A stretch of 64,000 nt of DNA from Anaerobacillus sp. CMMVII (GCF_025377685.1 NZ_JACEHK010000010.1:372001-436000); one strand, 5' to 3'; shown: positions 15,960 through 25,531, numbered from the stretch's first letter. Notes: generated by a model not told the origin, from the letters alone. A program made the numbers and translations.

Positions 15960-16011
15960 CTTCTCAAAAGACAACCTAAAAGCAATAAAGTTTACGAAAA
16001 TAGCCTTTCAA
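15960..16011 (-). repeat. Half copy of the dispersed hairpin repeat
   Basis: CTTCTCAAAAGACAACCTAAAAGC...AAAGTTTACGAAAATAGCCTTTC matches the left half (inverted) of the long copy at 42059-42244, including its CTCAAAAGAC segment. Confidence 0.7.
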
Positions 16012-16112
16012 AAAAAGGAAGCCAAGTTTTTCTAATGTCCTCCTGGCATAAATAAACTTCTTTAATGCCACATTAACGATAGAAGTTAAAGATGATTTTA
16101 GGAGGCTAAACC

Positions 16113-16373
16113 ATGGGTACTCATGATCAAATAAGACTACAATTACAAAGAGTTGATGAGATTTTACAGTTTGCTGAAAGTCAGCTTAATTCTGCAAAAC
16201 AGGTTCAAGGTGGAGATGAGCTTAAATACGATGAAGCGCAGCAACAATTAGAGCAAATGAATATGCAAATTGAGCGATTATTAATGAGTGCAACACCAGA
16301 ACAAAGAGATCTATTAACTCGAGCGCAACAACAGGTACACCAAATGCAAAATAAAATGATATTAGGAATATAA
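16113..16373 (+). CDS. ytzC: YtzC-like protein (DUF2524)
   Basis: An 86-residue, glutamine-rich, all-helical protein. The pattern QLQRVDEILQFAESQL, YDEAQQQLEQMNMQIERLLMSATPEQRDLL and the ending QVHQMQNKMIL fits the DUF2524/YtzC family of Bacillus, of unknown function. TAGGAGG lies 8 bases upstream of the ATG and a terminator follows directly, so it is a single-gene unit. Confidence 0.75.
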   Translation: MGTHDQIRLQLQRVDEILQFAESQLNSAKQVQGGDELKYDEAQQQLEQMNMQIERLLMSATPEQRDLLTRAQQQVHQMQNKMILGI

Positions 16374-16396
16374 AAAGGCTGATTAGCCTTTTTTTA
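16373..16396 (+). terminator. Terminator after ytzC
   Basis: AAAAAGGCT / AGCCTTTTTTT hairpin directly at the stop codon. Confidence 0.8.
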
Positions 16397-16467
16397 TTTA
16401 TTTTAAAGAATGGTTTTTTACCTGTGGTTTCTTGCTATAATTTAGGTAAAAGGAGTGTGAGTAACTA

Positions 16468-17026
16468 ATGAAGGCTTTAATCGTTATTGATTATACGAAT
16501 GATTTTGTTGCAGATGAAGGAAAGTTGACCTGTGGTAAACCAGGGCAGGAAATCGAAGAACGTATTACTGAATTAACTGAGGAGTTCGTTCAGAGCAATG
16601 AGTATGTCATTTTTGCCGTTGATGTTCATGAAAAGGACGATCAGTATCATCCGGAGACAAAACTTTTCCCACCACATAACTTAAGGAATACGGATGGAAG
16701 ACATCAATATGGAAAATTAGGAACTTATTATGAACAACTACAAAAAGCTGATGATGTTCATGTTGATTGGGTAGATAAGACGAGATATAGTGCTTTTTGC
16801 GGCACAGACATAGAACTTCGACTTAGAGCTAGAAATATAACTGAGCTTCATTTAGTTGGGGTTTGTACGGATATTTGCGTATTACATACTGCGATTGATG
16901 CTTATCATAAGGGTTTCACGATTGTAGTTCATGAAGATGCTGTCCAAAGTTTTTCGCAAACGGGTCATGAGTGGGCACTTCAGCATTTTAAAACATGTAT
17001 TAGGAGCGAAAGTTGTGAAGAAATAG
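16468..17026 (+). CDS. pncA: Nicotinamidase, with a probable +1 base near its end
   Basis: Isochorismatase-fold amidase that converts nicotinamide to nicotinate in NAD salvage. Catalytic triad regions are visible: VIDYTNDFV (Asp), VDKTRYSAFCGTD (Lys) and GVCTDICVLHTAIDAY (nucleophile Cys). FPPHN and YHPETKLF hold metal ligands. The frame as sequenced runs to 17109 with an odd 30-residue tail. Dropping one base at 17000-17002 gives HFKTCIGAKVVKK and a stop at 17024-17026, the normal PncA length. AAAGGAGTG precedes the ATG. Confidence 0.88.
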
Positions 17027-17109
17027 GGAACATTTTGTTTTTGGAAGGAATATCCTTCAATTTAGCGAATAATTTACCATTACCGATTTTAAAAGGGAGT
17101 GGTCACTGA

Positions 17110-18294
17110 ATGATAAATGAATTGAATCCTTCAAAGCGATTATTAATGGGCCCGGGACCAAGTGATGTTCACCCTCGTGTCCTAAGAGCGATGACAACAC
17201 CATTATTAGGTCATTTAGATCCAGAATTCTTAAAGCTCATGAATGAAACGAAAGACTTATTAAAACTTGTTTTTCAAACTGAAAATAAACTAACCATTCC
17301 GATGTCTGGTACAGGTAGTGCAGGGATGGAAACAGTCTTTGTAAATTTAATCGAGCCTGGAGATAAAGTCATCATTGGTGTTAATGGGCTCTTTGGGCAG
17401 AGAATGGTGGATGTAGCAGAGCGTACTGGGGCCACCGTAATTCAAGTAAATGCACCATGGGGAGAAATTATTCAACCTACTGATATTGAGGCGGCGTTAA
17501 TTGAGAACCCGGGTACGAAGCTTGTTGCAGTTGTACATGCAGAGACATCCACTGGTGTTATGCAACCCTTAAAACCATTAAGTAAGGTTATTCATGCTCA
17601 TAACGCATTATTTGTATGTGATATGGTCACCTCAATTGGTGGCATTCCAACGGAAATTGATGATAATGAAATAGATGCCGCTTATAGTGGGACACAGAAA
17701 TGTCTGAGTGCACCGCCAGGGCTTGCCCCTGTAACATTTAATGCTCGTGCTTTAAAAGTGATGGCCAATCGTAAAACGAAAGTCCAGAGTTGGTATCTAG
17801 ATTTATCAATGATCCAAAATTATTGGAATGACGAAAGGTTTTATCACCATACTGCACCGATTACAATGGTTTATGCACTACGTGAGGCTTTAAGAATTAT
17901 ACATGAAGAAGGTCTAGAGAATGTGTTTTCACGGCATAAGATATATGGAACTGCTCTTCAATCTGGCTTAGAAGGGCTTGGACTAGAACTCCTGGTGAAA
18001 AAAGAACACCGCCTTTATCAGTTGACTTCCGTATTAATTCCTGAAGGGATTAATGATTTTGAGGTAAGAACCCAACTTCTTACCAAGTATGGCATAGAGA
18101 TCGGTGGCGGTTTAGGAGAGTTGAAAGGGAAAGTGTGGAGAATTGGGTTAATGGGCTATAATGCAACGCAAACAAATGTCACCCAATTTTTAGCGGCAAT
18201 AGAGGATGTCTTGCGAGAACAAGGCTTCAAATGCGAGCCTGGTGCAGGGTTACTTGCTGCAAACGAATCCATTAAAGATCAAGTAAGCATTTAA
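17110..18294 (+). CDS. Class V aminotransferase (alanine/serine-glyoxylate aminotransferase family)
   Basis: A 394-residue fold-type I PLP enzyme. The start LLMGPGPSDVHPRVLRAM and GHLDPEF, then SGTGSAGMETVFVNL, CDMVTSIGGIPTEIDD and SGTQKCLSAPPGLAP (PLP lysine in TQK) mark the alanine-glyoxylate/serine-pyruvate/ureidoglycine-glyoxylate group. YHHTAPITMVYAL and WRIGLMGYNA are also conserved. Substrate cannot be decided; PucG-type ureidoglycine-glyoxylate activity is one option, but no purine-degradation genes are nearby. AAAGGGAGTGG precedes the ATG. Confidence 0.85.
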   Translation: MINELNPSKRLLMGPGPSDVHPRVLRAMTTPLLGHLDPEFLKLMNETKDLLKLVFQTENKLTIPMSGTGSAGMETVFVNLIEPGDKVIIGVNGLFGQRMVDVAERTGATVIQVNAPWGEIIQPTDIEAALIENPGTKLVAVVHAETSTGVMQPLKPLSKVIHAHNALFVCDMVTSIGGIPTEIDDNEIDAAYSGTQKCLSAPPGLAPVTFNARALKVMANRKTKVQSWYLDLSMIQNYWNDERFYHHTAPITMVYALREALRIIHEEGLENVFSRHKIYGTALQSGLEGLGLELLVKKEHRLYQLTSVLIPEGINDFEVRTQLLTKYGIEIGGGLGELKGKVWRIGLMGYNATQTNVTQFLAAIEDVLREQGFKCEPGAGLLAANESIKDQVSI

Positions 18295-18607
18295 GGCTCT
18301 TTAAAAGTATACTATCGCTGTTAATACGGTAGTTTAGATAAGCCACGATGCGTTTTCAAATTGCTTGATCAAGAAGCAAAATTTTGTAACAGATCCTATA
18401 AAAAAACAAACGACATTTTTGGGAAGATAATCGTTGCATTTAATAACATGGATTAGCTTTTTGCTTGTGCATGCTTTTATGCAGGTTATCTGCCCTTTTT
18501 TATTGTATAATTCTTCTAAATTTATCTAAAGTATTTGATCAAATTTTTGGAATAACTATACTAAATTATCCAGGTTATATACATAAAACACGAAGGCGGT
18601 AAAGGTA
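18295..18607. other. Intergenic region, no gene seen
   Basis: 313 AT-rich bases between the aminotransferase and the SLC13 transporter. There is a weak hairpin with a T run near 18440-18505, but no convincing coding frame or known operator. Confidence 0.5.
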
Positions 18608-20461
18608 ATGGAATCTCAACTCTTACTAACATTTATCATATTACTGATAACAACATTATTTTTTATGCTAGGGAAAATTCGCGCTGATCTGATTGCAATG
18701 TGCTCGTTACTAGCACTAGTATTAACAGGAATTATTTCAACAAGTGAAGCTTTAGCAGGTTTCTCAAATTCAATTGTCATAATGATAGCTGGATTGTTTG
18801 TTGTTGGTGGAGGTATTTTTCGAACTGGATTAGCGAGACTTGCAGGGAATTATTTATTAAAATTTGGTGGAAATAGTGAGATGCGCTTATTACTACTTTT
18901 AATGATCCTAGTTGCTATTTTAAGCGCGTTTATGAGTAACACAGGTACTGTGGCAGTATTAATGCCCGTGGTCATCAGTTTAGCTCTTGGTATGAGAAAA
19001 AGCCCAGCTTTATTTCTTATCCCCCTTGCATTTGCAAGTAGCTTAGGTGGGGTACTAACCTTAATTGGTACACCTCCAAACTTGATCGTTAGCCAAATTT
19101 TAGCTGATAATGGTTACCCACGTTTAGCTTTTTTTGATTTTACACCAGTGGGAATAGTTGCGCTATTTACAGGGATCGCCTTCTTAATGACAATCGGAAA
19201 AAAATTGCTACCCAAAGGAGATCCAAAAGAACAATTCCATAATCAACGTGAAACTACCCCGGATGATTTAGCGAATTCCTTTCATATTTCTGATCAATTG
19301 TACAAAGTTAGAGTTCAACCATTATCACCAATGATCAATAAACAGCTGGCTGAACTCCAACTTCCGAAAAAGTACCGTGTCGGAATTATTCACATTGAAA
19401 GACGTAATGGTGAAATTCCAATTAGGACTGGTCTCCAACAAATACCAGCTACTTCAAATACGGTCATTAAAGAAAATGACATTTTATATGTTCAAGGAAG
19501 TATCGATGATGTGAAGCTGTTTAAGAAGGACTTTCTCTTATTGTTGTTAAATAAAGATGAGTATGCGAGTCCTACTAATTTAGTCTCGAGAGAATTTGGC
19601 GTTGCCGAAGTTTTGTTGACGCCACATTCAAGTTTTATTAATGAAACAATTTCAAATCTAAATTTCCGGGAAAAGTACAATTTAAATATTTTAGGGATTA
19701 ATCGAAAAGGTGAGTATCAGTTAAAGAATTGGCCAAACAAATCATTGAAGTTTGGAGATGCTTTACTCGTTCAAGGAAAATGGACTGATTTAGAACTGCT
19801 TGCAAAAGATACAGAAGACGTTGTGGTGCTGGGTCAAACGAAAGAGCAAGCCAATATGGCAGCTGCAAGCGGAAGAGCACCGATTGCCGGAGCGATCATG
19901 CTAGGCATGCTAGTGATGATGACTTTGGAAATCGTCCCTGCAGTTACCTCAGTGCTAATTGCTGCAGTATTGATGATCTTAACCGGCTGTCTGAGAAATA
20001 TGGAAGATGCTTATGGTCGAATAAATTGGGAGAGTGTAGTGTTAATTGCGGCAATGCTACCTATGGCTACAGCGCTTGAGAAAACTGGTGGTATTTTGTA
20101 TTTATCTGACCTTATTATTGGAACTTTAGGAGGCTATGGCCCATTAGCTTTAATGGGAGGTTTTTATTTTACAACCATGCTGTTTAGCCAATTTATTAGT
20201 AATACTGCCACAGCAGTGCTGTTTGCTCCGATAGCTATTACAACAGCCATTAATGTGGGGGCTAGCCCCTATCCTTTCTTAATCGCTGTATCGGTAGCTG
20301 CAAGTATGGCTTTTGCAACTCCTGTAGCTTCACCAACAAATGCACTTGTAATGACAGCAGGCGGTTATAAGTTTAGTGACTTCGTTAAAGTAGGTGTCCC
20401 ACTTCAACTAGTGATCTGGGCTGTTATGATGTTAACAATTCCGTATTTTTTCCCATTTTGA
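18608..20461 (+). CDS. SLC13-family anion permease with two TrkA-C domains
   Basis: A 617-residue membrane transporter of the divalent anion:Na+ symporter (DASS/ArsB-like) superfamily. Two hydrophobic halves (about 1-200 and 415-617) flank two cytosolic RCK_C/TrkA-C domains (about 225-300 and 315-390). Hallmarks are SNTGTVAVLMPVV, GTPPNLIVSQIL in the first half and ISNTATAVLFAPIA, ATPVASPTNALVMTAGGY in the second. Substrate (sulfate, dicarboxylate or other anion) cannot be told from sequence. AAGGCGGTAAAGG lies before the ATG. Confidence 0.85.
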   Translation: MESQLLLTFIILLITTLFFMLGKIRADLIAMCSLLALVLTGIISTSEALAGFSNSIVIMIAGLFVVGGGIFRTGLARLAGNYLLKFGGNSEMRLLLLLMILVAILSAFMSNTGTVAVLMPVVISLALGMRKSPALFLIPLAFASSLGGVLTLIGTPPNLIVSQILADNGYPRLAFFDFTPVGIVALFTGIAFLMTIGKKLLPKGDPKEQFHNQRETTPDDLANSFHISDQLYKVRVQPLSPMINKQLAELQLPKKYRVGIIHIERRNGEIPIRTGLQQIPATSNTVIKENDILYVQGSIDDVKLFKKDFLLLLLNKDEYASPTNLVSREFGVAEVLLTPHSSFINETISNLNFREKYNLNILGINRKGEYQLKNWPNKSLKFGDALLVQGKWTDLELLAKDTEDVVVLGQTKEQANMAAASGRAPIAGAIMLGMLVMMTLEIVPAVTSVLIAAVLMILTGCLRNMEDAYGRINWESVVLIAAMLPMATALEKTGGILYLSDLIIGTLGGYGPLALMGGFYFTTMLFSQFISNTATAVLFAPIAITTAINVGASPYPFLIAVSVAASMAFATPVASPTNALVMTAGGYKFSDFVKVGVPLQLVIWAVMMLTIPYFFPF

Positions 20462-20503
20462 GAGAGAATCAATAGAGTTTTTAAGAAGTGAAGGGGGATT
20501 TTC

Positions 20504-20920
20504 ATGCTAGCACCAACTTTTACCTTACCCCAGTTAAACGGTGAGGGAGTAATTTCTATAAAATCCTATCGAGGAAAACCTTTAGTTCTAACGTTTTGGA
20601 CCTCTTGGTGCCCAGACTGCCAAAAAGATCTCCATTTTAAAGATCAATTTTACCGAACGATTGATCCAGATAAACTTGGTTTCTTAACCATTAATGTAAC
20701 TGGGCGGGAAGGTCAACCTGAAGACGGTAAAAGGTTGATCGCTGAGAAGAATTATTCATTTCCTGTTTTAATGGATGATGGAACAAAGGTTTATGATGCA
20801 TACCAATGCATGGGGGTGCCCACGACAGTAATCATTAATCGACATCAGGAAATTGTGGCTAAATATAATGATAAAGCAAAGTTTGTTGAGATCATCCAGG
20901 GTTTAGGAAAAATATTGTAA
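20504..20920 (+). CDS. TlpA/ResA-like thioredoxin-fold protein
   Basis: A 138-residue AhpC/TSA-type thiol-disulfide protein: APTFTLPQLNGEGVISIKSYRGKPLVLTFW, active site WCPDC, and the cis-proline loop GVPTTVIINR. The first residues have no signal peptide or membrane anchor, unlike ResA or TlpA, so it is likely cytosolic. AAGGGGG precedes the ATG. It follows the SLC13 gene by 42 bases with no terminator between, so cotranscription is possible. Its partner is unknown. Confidence 0.8.
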   Translation: MLAPTFTLPQLNGEGVISIKSYRGKPLVLTFWTSWCPDCQKDLHFKDQFYRTIDPDKLGFLTINVTGREGQPEDGKRLIAEKNYSFPVLMDDGTKVYDAYQCMGVPTTVIINRHQEIVAKYNDKAKFVEIIQGLGKIL

Positions 20921-20941
20921 AAATTTTTTCGAAATCTGGCA

Positions 20942-20967
20942 GACCATCTTGTCTCCGAAAGATGGTC
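20942..20967 (+). terminator. Possible terminator after the thioredoxin-like gene
   Basis: A 9-base stem GACCATCTT / AAGATGGTC with a short loop. The T run downstream is poor, so termination is uncertain. Confidence 0.45.
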
Positions 20968-21081
20968 ACCTTGAGCTTTTCTTTACACAAAAGATAATTT
21001 CTAACGAAAATCCTAGTGTTTGTGTTTAGTGGTAAAAGGTTTCGATACTTAACCATAAAAACGAAAGCATTATGTTATTTC

Positions 21082-21183
21082 GCGCTTTTCTAAAAGATTG
21101 TTGCTATTAGCTTTTAGTTCGGAACCAAGTGAATGCTTGGTTCCGACCTAAAAGCAACGAAGTTTACGAAAAACAGCCTTTTA
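21082..21183 (-). repeat. Dispersed hairpin repeat, short complete copy
   Basis: Inverted relative to the copies at 28570 and 42059. Outer ends GCGCTTTTCTAAAAGATTGTTGCTATTAGCTTTTAG and CTAAAAGCAACGAAGTTTACGAAAAACAGCC flank a central palindrome GGAACCAAG-TGAATG-CTTGGTTCC. Confidence 0.8.
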
Positions 21184-21260
21184 TTTTTAGAAATGATTTT
21201 TTGACTATATAATATAAGGTGGTAAACTAAAAATGAAAAAATCTAATTGGAGTGAACATT

Positions 21261-21473
21261 ATGAGTATAGAAGAAATTTTAAACTTGTTAAAGGAAAAAG
21301 GACTTACTGATATTATTGAATTAATTGAAGATGCACAAACTGGTGATTTAGAGGAATTAGAGTTAGTTGAGTCTGTTGGCCTTCTCTATGATGAAACATT
21401 AAATGCTGAGGTACTTAAACTTTTACAGGAGCTTGGGGTGAAAATTGTGTTTGTTACCGACGATGAGGAGTAG
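21261..21473 (+). CDS. Small acidic protein with sigma-70 region 1.1-like character
   Basis: A 70-residue protein (MSIEEILNLLKEKGLTDIIE... ending VKIVFVTDDEE). Very acidic and helical. The EEILNLLKEKGL ... LQELGVKIV pattern recalls sigma-70 region 1.1 domains, but the match is loose. ATG at 21261 is chosen because GGAGTG lies 8 bases upstream; the GTG at 21252 is part of that site. It sits 9 bases before the ydbS-ydbT pair and is probably cotranscribed. Confidence 0.65.
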   Translation: MSIEEILNLLKEKGLTDIIELIEDAQTGDLEELELVESVGLLYDETLNAEVLKLLQELGVKIVFVTDDEE

Positions 21474-21482
21474 GCGGTAAAA

Positions 21483-21962
21483 ATGCGACCAAATCCAACT
21501 CAAAAAATATCAACGAATGCCCTAAAGGTTTGGCGGATCACCGGTCTCCTTGAAACACTTTTATACAGCATAATTCCTGTAGGATACTTCTTCCTAAATC
21601 ATTTTTTACAATTTCCTTTGTGGTTATTTTGGTGTCTTCTAGGTGCTATCCTTATTGTTGGTATGGTTAAAATAATGATTATTCCAACGTTAAAGTGGCG
21701 AAGTTGGCGCTATGAAGTTTATGAGAATGAAGTAGATTTACGCTTTGGCATTGTAGTAGTGCGAAGAGTATTAATTCCGATGATTCGCGTTCAACATGTT
21801 GATACTAGACAAGGTCCATTATTGAGAAGATTTGGACTAGCAACACTGACGATAACAACAGCCGCAACAGTTCATCAAATTCCTGCTTTAACAGAAGGAA
21901 GAGCAGCAAGTCTTAGAGACCAAATTTCTAAATTAACAACCGAGGCTGATGAGGATGTCTAA
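21483..21962 (+). CDS. ydbS: YdbS-like bacterial PH-domain membrane protein
   Basis: A 159-residue protein with two transmembrane helices (about 24-44 and 48-69) followed by a bacterial PH (bPH2/DUF304) domain: WRSWRYEVYENEVDLRFGIVVVRRVLIPMIRVQHVDTRQGPLLRRFGLATLTITTAATVHQIPAL in parts. The RVQHVDT-x-QGPLLRRFG segment is the family signature. It overlaps ydbT, as in B. subtilis, where the pair is linked to resistance to amylocyclicin-type bacteriocins. Confidence 0.85.
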   Translation: MRPNPTQKISTNALKVWRITGLLETLLYSIIPVGYFFLNHFLQFPLWLFWCLLGAILIVGMVKIMIIPTLKWRSWRYEVYENEVDLRFGIVVVRRVLIPMIRVQHVDTRQGPLLRRFGLATLTITTAATVHQIPALTEGRAASLRDQISKLTTEADEDV

Positions 21963-23388
21963 AGGAAAACGACTTCATCCAGTTGCAATTTTCCTCTTGT
22001 TCTTTTCGGGCTTAAAAGAATTAATTGTGCCCATTATTGCAGCGTTTTTCTTTGGTAGAGGAGCTGCGACATGGGAATTTCCATTTACGCTGTATTTTGT
22101 GATCGGTGGGTTTCTGCTACTCTTTTTTTATGGTTATTTAAAGTGGTTGACATTTACATATGAGGTTAATTGTGAAGAACTTCGAATTAAGCAAGGAATC
22201 ATGATCAAGAAGAACCGCTTTATTCGCCGGGAAAGAATTTATAGTATCGACATTACCGCAGGTGTACTACAAAGAATGTTCAACCTAGTAGCTGTCAAAG
22301 TCGAAACAGCTGGAGGGGGAAATGAGCCAGAAGTTTTGTTAACTGCAGTCACGAACCAGGATGCACTTCATATCAAAAAGCAACTTTTAGATGTGGGTGC
22401 ACAAACGGAAATGACTAACGAGCAAGATATCATCCAAGATAAAACTGAATTAATCCGATGGAAGCTAACCACTCAAAATTTATTTTTAGCTGCTTTAACA
22501 TCTAGCGGAATTGGGCTTGCTTTTATGGCTATTCTGGCAATAGCCACACAATTAGAGGAATGGCTTGGGGAACAATTGATTGTTGATTCCTTAGGCTACT
22601 TATTTCAATCCGGTCTTGTACTAATTGTGGCGATGTCGGTAATGATTTTGCTGTTAGCCTGGATCCTATCCATTATCAGTACCTTATTGAAATATGGTGG
22701 TTTTATCATTGTGAAAAAAGACGATGAGTTAGAAATCACAAGGGGAGTTCTAGAAAAGCGGCAACTTACATTATCTGTCTCCAGAATAACTGCGATTCGA
22801 GTTGTAGAGAGCCTGTTGAGACAACCGTTTGGTTTAGTAACTGTTTACGTTGAAAGTGCGGGAGGAGGCTCCAAGGACGAGCAGCTCTCAACCATTCTTT
22901 TTCCTCTTATTCAAAAGAGGGATTTGCAACGGCATTTAAAAGAAATAATTCCAGACTATTCATTTGACCAACCGATTGATCCACTTCCAAAGCGCGCCAA
23001 AAAAAGGTATATTATCAGAAAGGTCATCCCAGCTACATTTTTAGCAGGTTTAGCTGCAGTTTTCATACCCTATGGATATGTTGGTGCGGTTCTGGTGCTG
23101 TCTTTGAGTTATTTGCTTGGAGAACGGCAATATAAAGATGCTGGTGTAGGTAACAATGATTATTTTCTATGGATGACCTTTCGCTCTATCTCGAAAACAT
23201 TAGTCATTATCCCGAGACACCGAATTCAAGCATTAGAGATGAAACAATCACTTTTTCAAAAATTTAGAGCGTTGTATACGATAAAAGTATCCATTCTAAC
23301 AAGTGTGTTTGGAAAATCCTTTAGTTTAGTTGATATAAGTAAAAAGCAAAAAGAAGAAATTTTCTCGTGGTATTCATATGAGAAATAA
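21955..23388 (+). CDS. ydbT: YdbT-like protein with tandem bacterial PH domains
   Basis: A 477-residue membrane protein with three bPH2 (DUF304) modules. Each has the R-I-SIDIT/R-I-AIRVVE/RIQALEMKQS type signature (RRERIYSIDITAGVLQRMF; SVSRITAIRVVESLLRQPF; RHRIQALEMKQSLFQKF), and transmembrane pairs lie between them (about 15-65, 170-245, 365-395). ATG at 21955 has GAGG 9 bases upstream; an in-frame ATG at 21949 is the alternative. It overlaps the ydbS stop by 8 bases, and the two products probably form one complex. Confidence 0.85.
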   Translation: MSKGKRLHPVAIFLLFFSGLKELIVPIIAAFFFGRGAATWEFPFTLYFVIGGFLLLFFYGYLKWLTFTYEVNCEELRIKQGIMIKKNRFIRRERIYSIDITAGVLQRMFNLVAVKVETAGGGNEPEVLLTAVTNQDALHIKKQLLDVGAQTEMTNEQDIIQDKTELIRWKLTTQNLFLAALTSSGIGLAFMAILAIATQLEEWLGEQLIVDSLGYLFQSGLVLIVAMSVMILLLAWILSIISTLLKYGGFIIVKKDDELEITRGVLEKRQLTLSVSRITAIRVVESLLRQPFGLVTVYVESAGGGSKDEQLSTILFPLIQKRDLQRHLKEIIPDYSFDQPIDPLPKRAKKRYIIRKVIPATFLAGLAAVFIPYGYVGAVLVLSLSYLLGERQYKDAGVGNNDYFLWMTFRSISKTLVIIPRHRIQALEMKQSLFQKFRALYTIKVSILTSVFGKSFSLVDISKKQKEEIFSWYSYEK

Positions 23389-23390
23389 TA

Positions 23391-23419
23391 GGACTAACTC
23401 TCTAGTTAGTCTTTTATTT
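23391..23419 (+). terminator. Terminator after ydbT
   Basis: GACTAACT / AGTTAGTC hairpin followed by TTTTATTTA. Confidence 0.75.
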
Positions 23420-23452
23420 AAAGATAAGAATGTATAAAATTTCAACGTAATA

Positions 23453-23576
23453 ACTGTCTAGCTCCACCGACCAGCCCCTCGAGGTCAAATAACCTTCGAG
23501 AATAAAAGTGAAAGAGCACACTTTTTTTCTCGAAGAACATTTGCTTGTCGGGGCTCCCAGGGCGCTTGCGCTTTTC
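23453..23576. repeat. Bacillus-type dispersed palindromic repeat
   Basis: Begins CTGTCTAGCTCCACCGACCAGCCCC and ends TGTCGGGGCT-CCCAGGGCGCTTGCGCTTTTC. The inner arms TTCGAGAA and TTCTCGAA pair. Repeats of this GTCTAGCTCC...GCGCTTGCGCTTTT design are common between genes in Bacillaceae. The rest of the 485-base gap (23577-23873) shows nothing firm. Confidence 0.7.
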
Positions 23577-23873
23577 TTATTATCATTTTAGCCAAATGTT
23601 TTCGTTAGAAAATTAAGTGGTGGGGAGTTCACGAATAAGTATCACGTATGAATAATATATATAATTAATCTTGTGATTAGACTGTATATTGCATTGATTG
23701 TTGTTTACAATGAGGTGGTTGAAGGTCTAGTGGTATTTTATCTAACTCATAAACTGGAACAGGGGATTATATCAATTTATAGAACTAAAGAACCGCACTG
23801 CTTAAGAAAAAGAGTCTTTAAATAAGAAAACCTGAGGCAAATAATGTGTTTATTAGAGATTGGGGTGAGATGG

Positions 23874-24050
23874 ATGGAAACTTTCGGGAGAGGGTGCCTG
23901 TACATTATCATTGGCATCATAGTATTAATGGTTTTAGCGTTTATTACCCAGAGTCATATAAATATTCCCTTTATAATTGCGATTCCTTTGGTTATTTTTG
24001 CGTTTTGGATCGCTAAAAGAAAACAGATGAAAAAAACAATGACTAATTAG
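23874..24050 (+). CDS. Small two-helix membrane protein
   Basis: A 58-residue protein (METFGRGCLYIIIGI...) with two transmembrane segments (about 7-25 and 30-46) and a basic C-terminus (AKRKQMKKTMTN). ATG at 23874 is preferred because GGGGTGAG lies just upstream; the longer frame from 23844 lacks a ribosome site. A terminator follows. No family recognised. Confidence 0.55.
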   Translation: METFGRGCLYIIIGIIVLMVLAFITQSHINIPFIIAIPLVIFAFWIAKRKQMKKTMTN

Positions 24051-24069
24051 GGGGAAAATATCATCCTAG

Positions 24070-24102
24070 AGCTTCTTGTTTCAAATAGAAACAGGAAGCT
24101 TT
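24070..24102 (+). terminator. Terminator after the small membrane protein gene
   Basis: 13-base stem AGCTTCTTGTTTC / GAAACAGGAAGCT with one mismatch, then TTTAATTAG. Confidence 0.75.
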
Positions 24103-24274
24103 AATTAGTTCTAAACTTCACGCAAAAACATTGCTACTGGTAAATTAACTAATCGTTAGCGCCTTCCTAGAATAAATAATAAAACATAATTGAAATTTAG
24201 GATAATTTAGCTCATAATTATAAAATGGGATTATTTTTATTTTATAACTAGATATCCTTAAAAGGAAGGTATTT

Positions 24275-25441
24275 ATGACAGAAGAAAATATCACGAGAAT
24301 TCATTTAGATGGCAAAGAACTGATCCTAATTGGTACTGCTCATGTCTCAAAGAAGAGTGCAGAACAGGTGAAGGAAGTTATTGAAGCCGAACGGCCGGAC
24401 ACAGTTTGTGTTGAATTAGATGAACAAAGATATCAGGCGATAACAGATGGTAATAAGTGGAAAGATATGGATATCTTTAAAGTTATTAAAGAAAAAAAAG
24501 CTACGCTTTTATTAATGAACTTGGTCATATCTTCATTCCAAAAACGAGTGGCTAAACAATTTGGGATTAAACCAGGCCAGGAAATGATTCAAGGTATTGA
24601 ATCAGCTAATGAAGTCGGTGCAAAGTTAGTACTAGCCGATCGAAATATTCAAATCACGTTTGCACGGATTTGGCATGGAATCGGTTTATGGGGCAAAGCG
24701 AAGCTTCTGTCACAAATTATTGTTAGTATCTTTAATAACGAAACCATCTCAGAAGAGGAATTAGAAAAAATTAAGTCGCAGGATATGCTAAACGCGATGC
24801 TCGATGATTTCACCTTAGCCTTTCCTAGGTTAAAGGTTCCTTTAATAGATGAAAGAGACCAATTTTTGGCTCAAAAAATAAAAGAAGCACCAGGGAAAAA
24901 GATCGTTGCGGTTCTAGGTGCAGCTCATGTTCCTGGAATAAAAGAAGTTATTCATAGAGACCATGATTTAGAGGCAATTTCTAAGATACCGCCAAAATCA
25001 AAAGCACCTAAAGTAATTGCATGGATGATCCCTTTCTTAATTCTGGCGATTATTGCTTATACATTTTATGCTAACCCTTCAGCAGGTTTTCAACAAACCA
25101 TCAGCTGGGTGCTTTGGAATGGATCCTTCTCCGCACTTGGGGCGGCAATTGCATTTGGGCATCCGCTGGCCATTATTACAGCTTTCCTTGTCGCACCGCT
25201 GAGTTCTCTAAGTCCTTTAATGGCTGCGGGGTGGTTTTCAGGATTTGTACAAGCATACTTTCGAAGACCGAGTGTAGCAGATTTTGAGAATCTTTCAGAG
25301 GATGTCTATACGGTAAAAGGTTTTTGGAATAATAAGGTTACGAGAATTTTACTTATTATTGTTTTAACAAACCTAGGCAGCACATTAGGAACGGTAATTG
25401 GTGGAGCCGATGTTGTTCGATTGTTCCTAGAAAACTTGTAA
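24275..25441 (+). CDS. TraB/PrgY-family membrane protein
   Basis: A 388-residue protein of the TraB (TIKI/PrgY-like) superfamily. The conserved pairs are IGTAHVSKKSAEQV with VCVELDEQRYQAI at the N-terminus, and VAVLGAAHVPGIKEVI (the second GxxH) near residue 225. The C-terminal third has four or so transmembrane helices (about 245-385) with NLGSTLGTVIGG. Relatives degrade or sequester peptides such as conjugation pheromones; here the substrate is unknown. AAAAGGAAGG precedes the ATG. Flanked by terminators. Confidence 0.85.
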   Translation: MTEENITRIHLDGKELILIGTAHVSKKSAEQVKEVIEAERPDTVCVELDEQRYQAITDGNKWKDMDIFKVIKEKKATLLLMNLVISSFQKRVAKQFGIKPGQEMIQGIESANEVGAKLVLADRNIQITFARIWHGIGLWGKAKLLSQIIVSIFNNETISEEELEKIKSQDMLNAMLDDFTLAFPRLKVPLIDERDQFLAQKIKEAPGKKIVAVLGAAHVPGIKEVIHRDHDLEAISKIPPKSKAPKVIAWMIPFLILAIIAYTFYANPSAGFQQTISWVLWNGSFSALGAAIAFGHPLAIITAFLVAPLSSLSPLMAAGWFSGFVQAYFRRPSVADFENLSEDVYTVKGFWNNKVTRILLIIVLTNLGSTLGTVIGGADVVRLFLENL

Positions 25442-25488
25442 AAAGTATAGAAGTTTACTGTATCAAAAATAAAATCCGCTATACGGTG

Positions 25489-25530
25489 AACCTGTCAGGA
25501 ATTCCTCTTCCTGGTGGGTTTATTTTTATT
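25489..25530 (+). terminator. Terminator after the TraB-family gene
   Basis: AACC-GTCAGGAA / TTCCTGGTGGGTT stem followed by TTATTTTTATTTT. Confidence 0.7.
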
Positions 25531-25531
25531 T